DNA of 64,000 bases, taken from the NCBI RefSeq assembly GCF_049994905.1, contig NZ_CP188258.1:3844001-3908000 (forward strand), written 5' to 3'. The notes beneath the pieces were generated by a model, which did no database searches, had not been told where the DNA came from, and saw only the letters and a program-made list of their open reading frames with translations. Numbering within the stretch: the stretch's first letter is position 1; every line of letters begins with the position of its first letter. Below, in pieces: positions 8,220-16,226 of the stretch. The position numbers and the translations under genes are program-made. This DNA comes from Diaminobutyricibacter sp049994905 (lineage in GTDB: Bacteria > Actinomycetota > Actinomycetes > Actinomycetales > Microbacteriaceae).

Positions 8220-10787
8220 TCAGACCTCGAGGTCGACGGCGGGGGCGAGCTCGGCGACCGAGGAGCCGACGTGCACGCGGTACGTGCCGGGTTCGGTGCG
8301 CCAAGCGTGGTCATCCGCCGACCAGTACTGCAGCGAGCGCGGCTCGATGGTGGCGGATGCGGTGACCGTCTCGCCCGCTTCGGCGCGAACCACGGCGTAC
8401 CCGGCCAGCCAGAGCGCCGGGCGCTCCACAGCCGAATCCGACACCCGCGCGAGGTATACCTGCACGACGTGCTTGCCGGGGCGCGAGCCGGTGTTCGTGA
8501 CCGGCACCGTGACCTCGAAGCCTGCCGCCGCATCCGGTGCATCCGCCGCATACGACGCATCCGCTGCCGCCACGCTCGCCGCGCCCAGTTCCCACGTCGT
8601 GTAGCCGAGTCCCGACCCGAACGCGATCGCCGGCGCGGGGCCGCCGAGCGCAGCACGCCGAACCCATTCGCGGTAGCCCACGTTGAGGCCTTCGGTGTAG
8701 AACAGCTGGCCGTCGACCGGTTCGACCTGCCACACCGGAACGTCGTCTTCGGCCGCAGCCCACGTCGTCGGGATGCGTCCACCCGGCTCGCGGACACCGC
8801 TCACCACGTCGGCGAGCGCATCACCCATCTCCTGCCCGGGGAACCACGTCAGCAGCACGGCGGGCGCTTCGTCCAGCCACGGCATGATGACCGGGCCGCC
8901 CGAGTTGACGATCACGATCGAGCGCGGGTTGGCGGCGATCACGCGCCGCACCAGCTCATCCTGCCCGGCGGGCAACCGCAGGTCGACCCGGTCGAAGCCT
9001 TCGGATTCCAGCTGTTGGGTGGTGCCGACGACCACGACGGCGACATCGGTTGCGGCGGCCAGCGCGACCGCGCGCTCCAGCTCTTCTTCTGCTGTCGCGA
9101 ACGGCTCCTCGTACCCGAGGGTGAACATGACGGCGGGGATTCCACCCTGGCGCATCGGCTCGTGCTGCAGCCGCAGCTCCACCTTCTGGCCGGCGGCGAG
9201 CTGCACGGGAAAGACCTGCTTCGGCGGGTTCAGGAACGCCATGAACGGGTCCGTGCCCTCCGGGAAGAACAGGCCGTCGCTCTTGTTCTCGCCATCGACG
9301 TCGAACCGGAACGTGCCGAGGCCGGCGAAACCGAGGGCGTATTCACCGTCCTCCGGGGCCGTGAACGTCGCCGTCACCTCGACGACGGCCGTGTCTGCGA
9401 GCACCGGGTCGCCGAGCCACGCGAGACGGCCGCCCACGCGGTGCTCGTCGAGCACGACCGAGCCGTCATCGGCGAGGAACCGCACATGCACCCCCGGCTC
9501 TCCGGTCACGGGGTCGGCGACCACGGTCGGCTCGAACGGCAGCAGCGACTCGGATGCCTTCACACCGGGCGCGAACCGCACCGACTCGGCGCCGAACGCG
9601 GTCTGCAATCCCGCGAGCGGCGTCACGACGTGAGTGGGGAACACGGTGGCGGATCCGCCGCCCTGGCTGCGCGCCACCTTCGCGTGCTGGCCGACGACCG
9701 CGATCGTCTGGCCGGCCGCAGCGTCGAGCGGGAGCACCCCGTCGTTGCGCACGAGCACCATGCCGTCGGCTGCCGCAGCACGCAGGAGAGAGGTGACCTC
9801 CTCGTCAGGCCAGGCCTGGGCGACGGGGGTGGCGGCATCCACATCCTGAAGCGCGCCGAGCCGGCCGGCGAGCCGCAGGATCCGCAGCACCTTCGCGTCG
9901 ACGGCCTCCTCGCTGACCTGGCCCGCGCGCACCGCCTCGACCAGGGCCTCGCCCCAGACACCGTCGGGGCCCGGCATAGCGAGATCCTGTGCCGAGTTGC
10001 CGGCCGCGACCGTGTCACGCACGCCCATCCAGTCCGAGACGACGACGCCGTCGAAGCCCCACTCGTCCTTCAGGGGCGAGGCCAGCAGGTCGTTCTCGGT
10101 CATCGTCACGCCATTGACCGAGTTGTACGACGACATGACGACCCACGCCCCTCCCTCGGTGACCATCCGCTCGAACGGGGCGAGGTAGACCTCGCGCAGG
10201 GTGCGCTCGTCCACGTTCACGTTGACGGTCATCCGCTCGGTCTCGCTGTCGTTGGCGACATAGTGCTTCGGCGTCGCCGCGACCCCGCCCGACTGGATGC
10301 CCTTCACGAACGCCGTGCCGATGACACCGGACAGCCACGGGTCCTCGCTGTACGCCTCGAAGTGGCGCCCCCCGCGCGGCGAACGCTGGATGTTCACCGT
10401 CGGGCCGAGCGCAACGCCGACACCCTTGCGCCGTGCCTCCGCGGCGATCAGGCGTCCCAGCCGGTGCACGAGTTCGACATCCCACGACGCCGCGAGCGAG
10501 GTCGGCGACGGAAGGTTCGCCGAGCTGTCGCGCTCATCCCACGCCGCCCCGCGCACACCGGCCGGGCCATCCGACACCATGATCGTCTCGAGGCCGATCG
10601 CCGGCTCGTCGTGCAGGGTCCAGAACGTCGCGCCCGTCAGCAACCGCACCTTCTGCTCGAGCGTGAGGCCGGCGAGCAGGGAGGCGATCACCGCCTCGTC
10701 GGCCGCGTTGGCGGTGGTCGACGAGGTGGTGGCGGATGCGGTGGTGGCGGATGCGGTGGTGGCCGATGCGTCGGGTGCTGCGTTCAT
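8220..10787 (-). CDS. Glycoside hydrolase family 3 beta-glucosidase with PA14 insert
   Basis: GH3 beta-glycosidase, 855 aa. The N-terminal TIM barrel includes KHYVANDSE and the nucleophile loop VVSDWMGV (catalytic Asp). The second domain begins near VLPLDAAAGQTIAVVG and is interrupted by a PA14-like insert (around residues 400-550), as in beta-glucosidases such as yeast Kluyveromyces BglI. A C-terminal fibronectin-III-like domain contains VTVPVTNTGSRPGKHVVQVY. There is no signal peptide, so it is probably cytoplasmic and acts on imported glucosides. The first 25 residues are a low-complexity Ala/Thr/Ser repeat (ATTAS units encoded by near-identical DNA repeats at about 10725-10775), so the true start could be downstream. 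It lies 28 bases after the MFS transporter and is probably controlled by the divergent LacI regulator. Confidence 0.92.
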   Translation of the reverse strand: MNAAPDASATTASATTASATTSSTTANAADEAVIASLLAGLTLEQKVRLLTGATFWTLHDEPAIGLETIMVSDGPAGVRGAAWDERDSSANLPSPTSLAASWDVELVHRLGRLIAAEARRKGVGVALGPTVNIQRSPRGGRHFEAYSEDPWLSGVIGTAFVKGIQSGGVAATPKHYVANDSETERMTVNVNVDERTLREVYLAPFERMVTEGGAWVVMSSYNSVNGVTMTENDLLASPLKDEWGFDGVVVSDWMGVRDTVAAGNSAQDLAMPGPDGVWGEALVEAVRAGQVSEEAVDAKVLRILRLAGRLGALQDVDAATPVAQAWPDEEVTSLLRAAAADGMVLVRNDGVLPLDAAAGQTIAVVGQHAKVARSQGGGSATVFPTHVVTPLAGLQTAFGAESVRFAPGVKASESLLPFEPTVVADPVTGEPGVHVRFLADDGSVVLDEHRVGGRLAWLGDPVLADTAVVEVTATFTAPEDGEYALGFAGLGTFRFDVDGENKSDGLFFPEGTDPFMAFLNPPKQVFPVQLAAGQKVELRLQHEPMRQGGIPAVMFTLGYEEPFATAEEELERAVALAAATDVAVVVVGTTQQLESEGFDRVDLRLPAGQDELVRRVIAANPRSIVIVNSGGPVIMPWLDEAPAVLLTWFPGQEMGDALADVVSGVREPGGRIPTTWAAAEDDVPVWQVEPVDGQLFYTEGLNVGYREWVRRAALGGPAPAIAFGSGLGYTTWELGAASVAAADASYAADAPDAAAGFEVTVPVTNTGSRPGKHVVQVYLARVSDSAVERPALWLAGYAVVRAEAGETVTASATIEPRSLQYWSADDHAWRTEPGTYRVHVGSSVAELAPAVDLEV

Positions 10788-10815
10788 GGTGTGCCTTGCG
10801 TTTCGGGTGCGGGTG

Positions 10816-12159
10816 CTACTTGACCGACTTGATCGGGATGACCGCGAAGGCTCCGAGGAGTGCGATCACGATCCCGATCGGGAACAGCACGGCGTATCCT
10901 CCGGCTGCAACGACGATGAGGCCCGCGACACCTGGTGCGAGCACCTGCGGCAGCGTTGCGGCGATGTTGAGCACGCCGAGGTCCTTGGCGAAGTCTTCCT
11001 TCGACGGGAGCACCTCGCTCATCAGGGCTGCGTCGACACCCATGTATGCACCGAAGCCGAGTCCGCTCACGAACGAGAAGAGCAGCATGCCGGTGACCGT
11101 CGGCAAGACCAGAGGGAATGCGAGCGACAACGCGAGGATGACACCGGCGACGACGGCGACGATGCGGCGACGGCCGAGTCGGTCGGACAGCGGGCCCGCG
11201 ATCAGGGTCGAGATGATGATGCCGACGAGGCTGACGAGTCCGAGGATCGGGACGACCGTCACGGCCTTGTCCTTCAGGCCGATGTAGTCCTGCAGGATGA
11301 ACAGCTGGTAGCCGGTGACCATGAAGTAGCCGCCGAAGAGCAGCAGGCGTCCCAGGAAGCCCCAGAAGAAGTCGGGGTGCTTGCGCGGGCTGACCCAGAA
11401 CGTGCGCAGGAAGGTGCGGAAGTCGAACGGCGGCTTCGGCTCGCTCTTGTTCGACTTGTCGGGGTTGAGCACGACGAAGAGTACGGTCAGCACGAGCGCG
11501 ATGCCGCCGATGACGAGGTAGCCGGCGGGGATGGTCTTGGCGAACTGGGCGCCGACGATCTGGCCGCCGAGGGCGCCGAGCATCGAGCCGAGACCGGCGA
11601 ACGCGGCGAAGGCGCCACGGGCGATGTGCGGCACGCGGTCGGGAAGGATCGCACTCAGCGGACCCTGCGCGAAGTTGTAGACGACCTGGACGATGATCCA
11701 CGCGATCGCGAGCTGGACGAGCGTGTTCGCAGCACCCATGCCGATGAGCGCGAACCCACCGATCAACGTACCGCCGACCATCCAGGGCGCCCGACGGCCG
11801 AAGCGGCTGCGGGTGCGGTCCGACACGACGCCTGCGATCGGCTGCGCGAGCATGGCGGCGAATGAACTGACGGTCAGGATGACGGCGAGTGCACCCGCCT
11901 TGCCGGCCTGGCCTGCGATGCTTTCGACCTGCAGCGGGAGGAGGACAGCGGGCACGGAGCCCCAGACGAGGAAGATCCCGACGTTGGCGAACAGGGCCGA
12001 CCACATGAGCTTGCGGAGGCCGGGGATGCGGAGCTTCTTCGGCTTCAGGCCGTCTTCGGGGTGCGTGATCAGGTTCGGGCCCGCGATGGTGCCCGCGCCG
12101 GGTTCCGCGATGAACGGGATTTCGGGTTCGCTGGATGGCGTCGTTGACTGCGTTGTCAC
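10816..12159 (-). CDS. MFS transporter, probable glycoside/sugar importer
   Basis: Twelve-helix major facilitator, about 447 aa from the GTG at 12159. An upstream in-frame ATG at 12189 exists, but AAAGGA is placed nine bases before the GTG, which fits better. The inter-helix loop SDRTRSRFGRRAPWMVGG matches the MFS loop 2-3 motif, and SDRLGRRR is its repeat in the second half. It is the first gene of a two-gene operon with the GH3 beta-glucosidase. Substrate is inferred to be an oligosaccharide or aryl-glucoside. Two LacI-type operators lie in its upstream region. Confidence 0.87.
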   Translation of the reverse strand: MTTQSTTPSSEPEIPFIAEPGAGTIAGPNLITHPEDGLKPKKLRIPGLRKLMWSALFANVGIFLVWGSVPAVLLPLQVESIAGQAGKAGALAVILTVSSFAAMLAQPIAGVVSDRTRSRFGRRAPWMVGGTLIGGFALIGMGAANTLVQLAIAWIIVQVVYNFAQGPLSAILPDRVPHIARGAFAAFAGLGSMLGALGGQIVGAQFAKTIPAGYLVIGGIALVLTVLFVVLNPDKSNKSEPKPPFDFRTFLRTFWVSPRKHPDFFWGFLGRLLLFGGYFMVTGYQLFILQDYIGLKDKAVTVVPILGLVSLVGIIISTLIAGPLSDRLGRRRIVAVVAGVILALSLAFPLVLPTVTGMLLFSFVSGLGFGAYMGVDAALMSEVLPSKEDFAKDLGVLNIAATLPQVLAPGVAGLIVVAAGGYAVLFPIGIVIALLGAFAVIPIKSVK

Positions 12160-12194
12160 GGTGATGGGTCCTTTCAGCGCAGGCCACATCGCCT

Positions 12195-12209
12195 GCTAAC
12201 TCGCGTAAC
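12195..12209. promoter_or_regulatory. LacI-family operator, copy 1
   Basis: The sequence GCTAACTCGCGTAAC is a near-palindrome around a CGCG core, 36 bases before the MFS start. Its reverse complement matches copy 2 at 12255 except at two positions. The pair sits in the 145-base divergent region between the MFS gene and lacI, as expected for binding sites of the LacI regulator encoded beside it. Confidence 0.65.
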
Positions 12210-12254
12210 CATACGCCGTGTGCCCATCGAATACAAGCCATTAGTCGGTTTTTG

Positions 12255-12269
12255 TTTACGCGCGTTAGC
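12255..12269. promoter_or_regulatory. LacI-family operator, copy 2
   Basis: The sequence TTTACGCGCGTTAGC is the inverted counterpart of copy 1, with centres 60 bp apart, and lies 36 bases before the lacI ATG. Symmetric placement suggests one regulator represses both directions and perhaps forms a DNA loop. Confidence 0.65.
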
Positions 12270-12304
12270 TATGAAAGTAATCGCGACCTAGACTGTTCGC
12301 ACCC

Positions 12305-13336
12305 ATGTTCACCCCCCAGGTCGTCAAAGCACCGACGAGCAGCGACGTCGCCCTCGCCGCCGGGGTGTCGCGCGCCACCGTGTCGTTCGTTCTCAACGAC
12401 AAACCGAACTCGCGCATCTCCGACCACACCAGGCACCGCGTGCTCGAGGCCGCCCGCCTGCTCGGCTACACCCCCAACACTGCGGCCCGGTCGCTCGCAA
12501 GCGGCGAGCTCGCCTCCGGCTTCCTCATCCCCCAGCCCGCGCGCGACTACGGTGCGAGCGTCGACCGCGCCTTCGACCTCGTGCTGACAGAGACGGCAGA
12601 CGACGGCACCGACGCCGTCTGGTACCGCGACCGTGAGCAGTCCGGAGTGGACGCGGCGCACGCGTGGGCGAAATACCGCCCGGAATCGGTGCTGGCCGAG
12701 GCGGAACGGTGCGACGAGGTGGCGACCGAAGTGCTGCGGCTCGCGGGAGTGCGCGCGCTGATCGTGTACGGGAGCGCATCCGTCGACTACGCACCGTCGC
12801 TGGCGGTGCCGCAGGAACCGTTCGGACGCCTCGCCGCCGAACACCTGCTCGCCCTCGGGCATCGCAGGCTCACATTTCTGCTGCCGACCGCAGACCGGGC
12901 GCTCGTGAGCGCACGCGAACGGCTGCGCGGGGCGGCGGATGCGGTGAACGCGGCAGGCGCGACACTCACGATCGCGAACGCAGGGGACACGGCGTCGTCC
13001 CTGCGCGACTGGGCACACGGATGGCAGTACAGCCCGGCGGCGGCGACCGGGATCATCGCGTCGGACGACCGGCTCGCGATGGGTGCGATCCGTGCGTTGA
13101 CGGATGCCGGTGTGCGGGTCCCGGCAGACGCATCCGTGATCGGGGCCGACGACCATCCGCCCGCGGCAGAGTTCATCCCGCGCGTGACGACAGTCGCGTT
13201 CCCGTCGGCGGTGCTGGCCGAGTCGTTGCTCGACGCCTTCGCGCGCATGCGGGCCGGGACGCGGGTCGACCGGGTGCGCCTGCCCGAGCTGGCGGTCATC
13301 CGCCGCGAGTCGACCGCGCCTGCCGCCGCGGCGTAG
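12305..13336 (+). CDS. LacI-family transcriptional regulator
   Basis: 343-aa repressor. The N-terminal helix-turn-helix reads SSDVALAAGVSRATVSFVLN, followed by the hinge-region pattern YTPNTAARSLASGE. The C-terminal periplasmic-binding-like domain contains ATGIIASDDRLAMGAIRAL, the effector-domain signature. It is divergent from the MFS/GH3 operon and two inverted operator-like sequences lie between them, so it most likely represses that operon and itself until a glycoside is present. The 3' end falls inside a palindromic repeat (13322-13368) that also holds the convergent kbl stop. Confidence 0.92.
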   Translation: MFTPQVVKAPTSSDVALAAGVSRATVSFVLNDKPNSRISDHTRHRVLEAARLLGYTPNTAARSLASGELASGFLIPQPARDYGASVDRAFDLVLTETADDGTDAVWYRDREQSGVDAAHAWAKYRPESVLAEAERCDEVATEVLRLAGVRALIVYGSASVDYAPSLAVPQEPFGRLAAEHLLALGHRRLTFLLPTADRALVSARERLRGAADAVNAAGATLTIANAGDTASSLRDWAHGWQYSPAAATGIIASDDRLAMGAIRALTDAGVRVPADASVIGADDHPPAAEFIPRVTTVAFPSAVLAESLLDAFARMRAGTRVDRVRLPELAVIRRESTAPAAAA

Positions 13337-13368
13337 GCGCGGCGCCCTACGCGGCGACGGCCTCGCGC
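13322..13368. repeat. Palindromic repeat, copy 1, spanning convergent lacI and kbl ends
   Basis: The arms GCGTAGGCGC and GGCGCCCTACGC form a GC-rich hairpin covering both stop codons. The same sequence in reverse orientation recurs at 47308-47355, with about 41 bp matching apart from one base. Here it encodes the Ala-rich tails of LacI and Kbl. It is probably a bidirectional terminator or small dispersed element. Confidence 0.6.
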
Positions 13369-14528
13369 GCCCCGACGAACGCCTCGACGCAGCGGCGGAT
13401 CTCCTCCTCGGTGTGCGCAGCCGACAACTGCACCCGGATGCGCGCCAGCCCGCGCGGCACCACCGGGAACGAGAACGCCGTCACGTACACCCCCCGCCGC
13501 TGCATCTCGTCGGCGATGCGGGCGGTGAGCGCAGCATCCCCGAACATGACCGGAACGATCGGATGCTCGCCCGGCAGCAGGTCGAACCCCGCCTCGGTCA
13601 TCAGCGAGCGGAACAACGCCGCGTTCGAGCGCAACGTCTCCCGCAGCCCGTCGGACTGTTCGAGCAGGTCGAGGGCCGCGAGTGTCCCGGCCACGATCGA
13701 CGGCGCGAGCGTGTTGGAGAACAGGTACGGCCGCGCACGCTGGCGCAGCAGGTCCACGATCTCCTGCCGGGACGACACGTACCCGCCGGATGCCCCGCCG
13801 AGCGCCTTGCCGAACGTCCCGGTGTAGATGTCGACCCGGTCGGCGACCCCGCAGAACTCGGGAGTCCCCCGCCCATGGGCACCGACGAACCCCACCGCAT
13901 GCGAGTCGTCGACGAACACCAGCGCGCCGAATTCGTCGGCCAGGTCGCAGATCTCTGCGAGGGGCGCGATGTAGCCGTCCATCGAGAACACGCCGTCGGT
14001 CACGATCACCCGGAACCGCGCATCCGCCGCCGCTTCGAGCTGCGCACGCAGGTCGGCCATGTCTCGGTTACGGTACCGCAGCCGCTGCGCCTTGGAGAGA
14101 CGGATCCCGTCGATGATCGACGCGTGGTTCAGCTCGTCGCTGATGATCGCGTCTTCAGCAGAGAACAGCGTCTCGAAGACGCCGCCGTTGGCGTCGAAAC
14201 ACGACGAGAACAGGATGCTCGCCTCCGTGCCGAGGAAATGCGAGACCCGGCGCTCCAGCTCCAGGTGCTGCTCCTGGGTTCCACAGATGAACCGCACACT
14301 CGCGAGGCCGTAACCCCAGTCGTCGAGCGCTGTCTTCGCGGCGTCGACCAGCGCAGGATGGTCGGCGAGTCCGAGGTAGTTGTTCGCGCAGAAGTTGAGC
14401 ACCGCGGCGCCGTCGGCGACGATCAGCGCCTGCTGCGGCCCGTGGATGCTGCGCTCCCGCTTCGTGAGGCCGGCCGCGTCGATCTCGGCGAGCTGGCCTG
14501 CCACGTGGTCCCGAAACGTTCCGTACAT
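13347..14528 (-). CDS. kbl: Glycine C-acetyltransferase (2-amino-3-ketobutyrate CoA ligase)
   Basis: PLP-dependent alpha-oxoamine synthase, 393 aa, converting 2-amino-3-ketobutyrate and CoA to glycine and acetyl-CoA. Visible motifs are NFCANNYLGLADHP, the cofactor region FVDDSHAVGFVGAHGRG, and GTFGKALGGASGGY with the Schiff-base Lys. The ATG at 14528 overlaps the tdh stop (TGATG), so translation is coupled. An in-frame TTG at 14543 inside tdh is less likely. Together with Tdh it degrades threonine to glycine. The stop lies in a palindromic repeat shared with lacI. Confidence 0.95.
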   Translation of the reverse strand: MYGTFRDHVAGQLAEIDAAGLTKRERSIHGPQQALIVADGAAVLNFCANNYLGLADHPALVDAAKTALDDWGYGLASVRFICGTQEQHLELERRVSHFLGTEASILFSSCFDANGGVFETLFSAEDAIISDELNHASIIDGIRLSKAQRLRYRNRDMADLRAQLEAAADARFRVIVTDGVFSMDGYIAPLAEICDLADEFGALVFVDDSHAVGFVGAHGRGTPEFCGVADRVDIYTGTFGKALGGASGGYVSSRQEIVDLLRQRARPYLFSNTLAPSIVAGTLAALDLLEQSDGLRETLRSNAALFRSLMTEAGFDLLPGEHPIVPVMFGDAALTARIADEMQRRGVYVTAFSFPVVPRGLARIRVQLSAAHTEEEIRRCVEAFVGAREAVAA

Positions 14529-15571
14529 CAGAGTTCCGTCCAATCCAGGATGACTTTGCCTCCGTGCGCCGAGGCCGCTGCGGCGAAGCCGTCTTCCCAG
14601 CGGCTCGCCGGGAACCGGTCGGAGACGATGGATGCGATCGCGTTCCGCAGCGTCGCACTGGTCTGCAGCATGGCGCCCATCGCGTTCCAGGTCTCGAACA
14701 TCTCGCGGCCGTAGATGCCTTTCAGGGTCAGCATGTGGGTGACGACGATGCCCCAGTCGACGGCGATCGGGGTCGACGGCAGGCCGAGCATCGCGATCCG
14801 TCCGCCGTGGTTCATGTTCTCGATCATCTGCGGGAGCGCTGTCGGCGCGCCACTCATCTCGAACCCGACGTCGAAGCCTTCGCGCATGCCGAGCGCGGTC
14901 TGCGCATGCCGGATCGTCTCCGAACGCACGTCGACCGTGTAATCGGCGCCCATGCCTGCGGCCAGCGCGAGCCGGTCGGGGCTGATGTCGGTGCCGACGA
15001 TGAATCGGGCGCCCACGTGGCGAGCGACCGCGATCGCCATCAGGCCGATGGGTCCGCAGCCGGCGACCAGCACATCCTCACCGACGATGGGGAACGCGAG
15101 AGCGGTGTGCACCGCGTTGCCGAGCGGGTCGAACAATGCTCCGACCTCGGGCTCGATCGCCGAGTGGTGCACCCAGACGTTCGTCGCGGGAAGCGTGAGA
15201 TATTCGGCGAACGCGCCGTTGCGCTGCACGCCGAGGCCCTGGGTGCGGATGCACATCTGCCGGCGCCCAGCGCGGCAGTTGCGGCATGTGCCGCAGACGA
15301 TGTGGCCCTCACCCGACACCTGGTCGCCGACGGCAACGTCGTGCACGAATTCGCCGATCTCGACGACTTCGCCGAAGAATTCGTGGCCGGGGATCAGCGG
15401 AGCTGTGACAGCGGATGCCGCCCAGTCGTCCCAGCGGAGAATGTGCAGGTCAGTCCCGCAGATACCGGTGCGCAGCACTCGGATCTTGACGTCCTCCGGC
15501 CCCGTCTCGGGTTCGGGAACGTCGATCAGTTCGAGGCCTGCTGCAGCCTCGCTCTTATAAAGGGCCTTCAT
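14528..15571 (-). CDS. tdh: L-threonine 3-dehydrogenase
   Basis: Zinc-dependent medium-chain dehydrogenase, 347 aa, oxidising threonine to 2-amino-3-ketobutyrate with NAD. Catalytic-zinc ligands are in GICGTDLHILRWD and GHEFFGEVVEIG. Structural-zinc cysteines are in CGTCRNCRAGRRQMC. The nucleotide-binding glycine motif is VAGCGPIGLMAIAVARH. The ATG at 15571 has AGAAGG six bases upstream; the GTG two codons earlier abuts that ribosome site and is less likely. It forms a two-gene operon with kbl. The 5' leader carries nested hairpins. Confidence 0.95.
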   Translation of the reverse strand: MKALYKSEAAAGLELIDVPEPETGPEDVKIRVLRTGICGTDLHILRWDDWAASAVTAPLIPGHEFFGEVVEIGEFVHDVAVGDQVSGEGHIVCGTCRNCRAGRRQMCIRTQGLGVQRNGAFAEYLTLPATNVWVHHSAIEPEVGALFDPLGNAVHTALAFPIVGEDVLVAGCGPIGLMAIAVARHVGARFIVGTDISPDRLALAAGMGADYTVDVRSETIRHAQTALGMREGFDVGFEMSGAPTALPQMIENMNHGGRIAMLGLPSTPIAVDWGIVVTHMLTLKGIYGREMFETWNAMGAMLQTSATLRNAIASIVSDRFPASRWEDGFAAAASAHGGKVILDWTEL

Positions 15572-15605
15572 CGCCACCTTCTCGCTTCGTCGTGTGAAGT
15601 GTCGT

Positions 15606-15656
15606 GCATCCGGGCTCTTGTGGAGCCCGCTTCACTCTACGACGCATCCCGGATGC
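15606..15656. promoter_or_regulatory. Nested stem-loops upstream of tdh-kbl
   Basis: GCATCCGGG (15606) pairs perfectly with CCCGGATGC (15648-15656), and inside it GGGCTC pairs with GAGCCC. The structure lies 35-85 bases before the tdh start. It may be a leader structure or the operator region. No known riboswitch core was recognised in it. Confidence 0.35.
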
Positions 15657-15740
15657 GCGCCGCCTCGTTACGCGGTCCCGCCGGGGCGGCCGGGCGAGGC
15701 GTCGTAGCCTCGCCGGCCCATTCCGCTGGCCGACTTGGCA

Positions 15741-15779
15741 AGAATGGCTAGTGGGGCGCGGAGCACACTAGCCATTTCT
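15741..15779. terminator. Stem-loop downstream region of hspR / upstream of tdh
   Basis: TGGCTAGTG and CACTAGCCA form a 9-bp stem extended by AGAA/TTCT with one bulge, around a GC-rich loop, just 20 bases beyond the position where the hspR 3' end lies on the opposite side. It plausibly ends the heat-shock operon on the minus strand. Confidence 0.5.
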
Positions 15780-15799
15780 GCATAATCGCCACGCGTCGC

Positions 15800-16225
15800 T
15801 CAGTCGCGGTCGAGGGGCCGCCAGACGACGATCTGGTTGCTGCGGCGAACCCGGGTCCCGGCGCGCAGCGAGATGACCTCGCCGGCGGAACCTGCAGCGA
15901 ACACGCGGCGGCCCGGACGGTTCAGCAGTTCATCCGACAGGGCGGCCTCGAGTTCGCGGATGCGCCCCGTGAGCGCGCCCACCTGGTCTTCGAGTTCGAG
16001 GATGCGCCGGATGCCTTCCAGGCTCACACCTTCGGCTCCCAGTCGCGAGATCTCCTGCAGCTTCGCCACATCGCGCATCGAATACCGCCGGGATTTGCCG
16101 GGCGTGCGCGACGGGCTCACGAGCCCGAGACGGTCGTACTGGCGAAGCGTCTGGGGGTGCATCCCGGCGAGTTCGGCCGCGACGGAGATGACGAAGACCT
16201 GGGTGTGCTCGTCGATGCCGGCCAT
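15800..16225 (-). CDS. hspR: Heat-shock repressor HspR (MerR family)
   Basis: MerR-type repressor of the dnaK operon, 141 aa. The helix-turn-helix appears in FVISVAAELAGMHPQTLRQY, followed by DRLGLVSPSRTPGKSRRYS and the wing. A coiled-coil segment (LEDQVGALTGRIRELEAAL) should form the dimer interface. The C-terminal tail ends in hydrophobic and charged residues. The chosen ATG at 16225 gives the family N-terminus; the open frame further upstream is overlap with dnaJ. One base separates it from the dnaJ stop. In actinobacteria HspR with DnaK as co-repressor binds HAIR sites; two lie upstream of dnaK here. Confidence 0.95.
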   Translation of the reverse strand: MAGIDEHTQVFVISVAAELAGMHPQTLRQYDRLGLVSPSRTPGKSRRYSMRDVAKLQEISRLGAEGVSLEGIRRILELEDQVGALTGRIRELEAALSDELLNRPGRRVFAAGSAGEVISLRAGTRVRRSNQIVVWRPLDRD

Positions 16226-16226
16226 G

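Noticed and set aside
8271..10823. 850-codon plus-strand open frame
   Set aside because: Runs opposite the GH3 gene, is Arg/His-rich without family motifs, and results from high third-position GC.
15606..15656. Possible glycine riboswitch upstream of tdh-kbl
   Set aside because: The nested hairpins lack the conserved glycine-aptamer core, and the leader is too short for a tandem aptamer.
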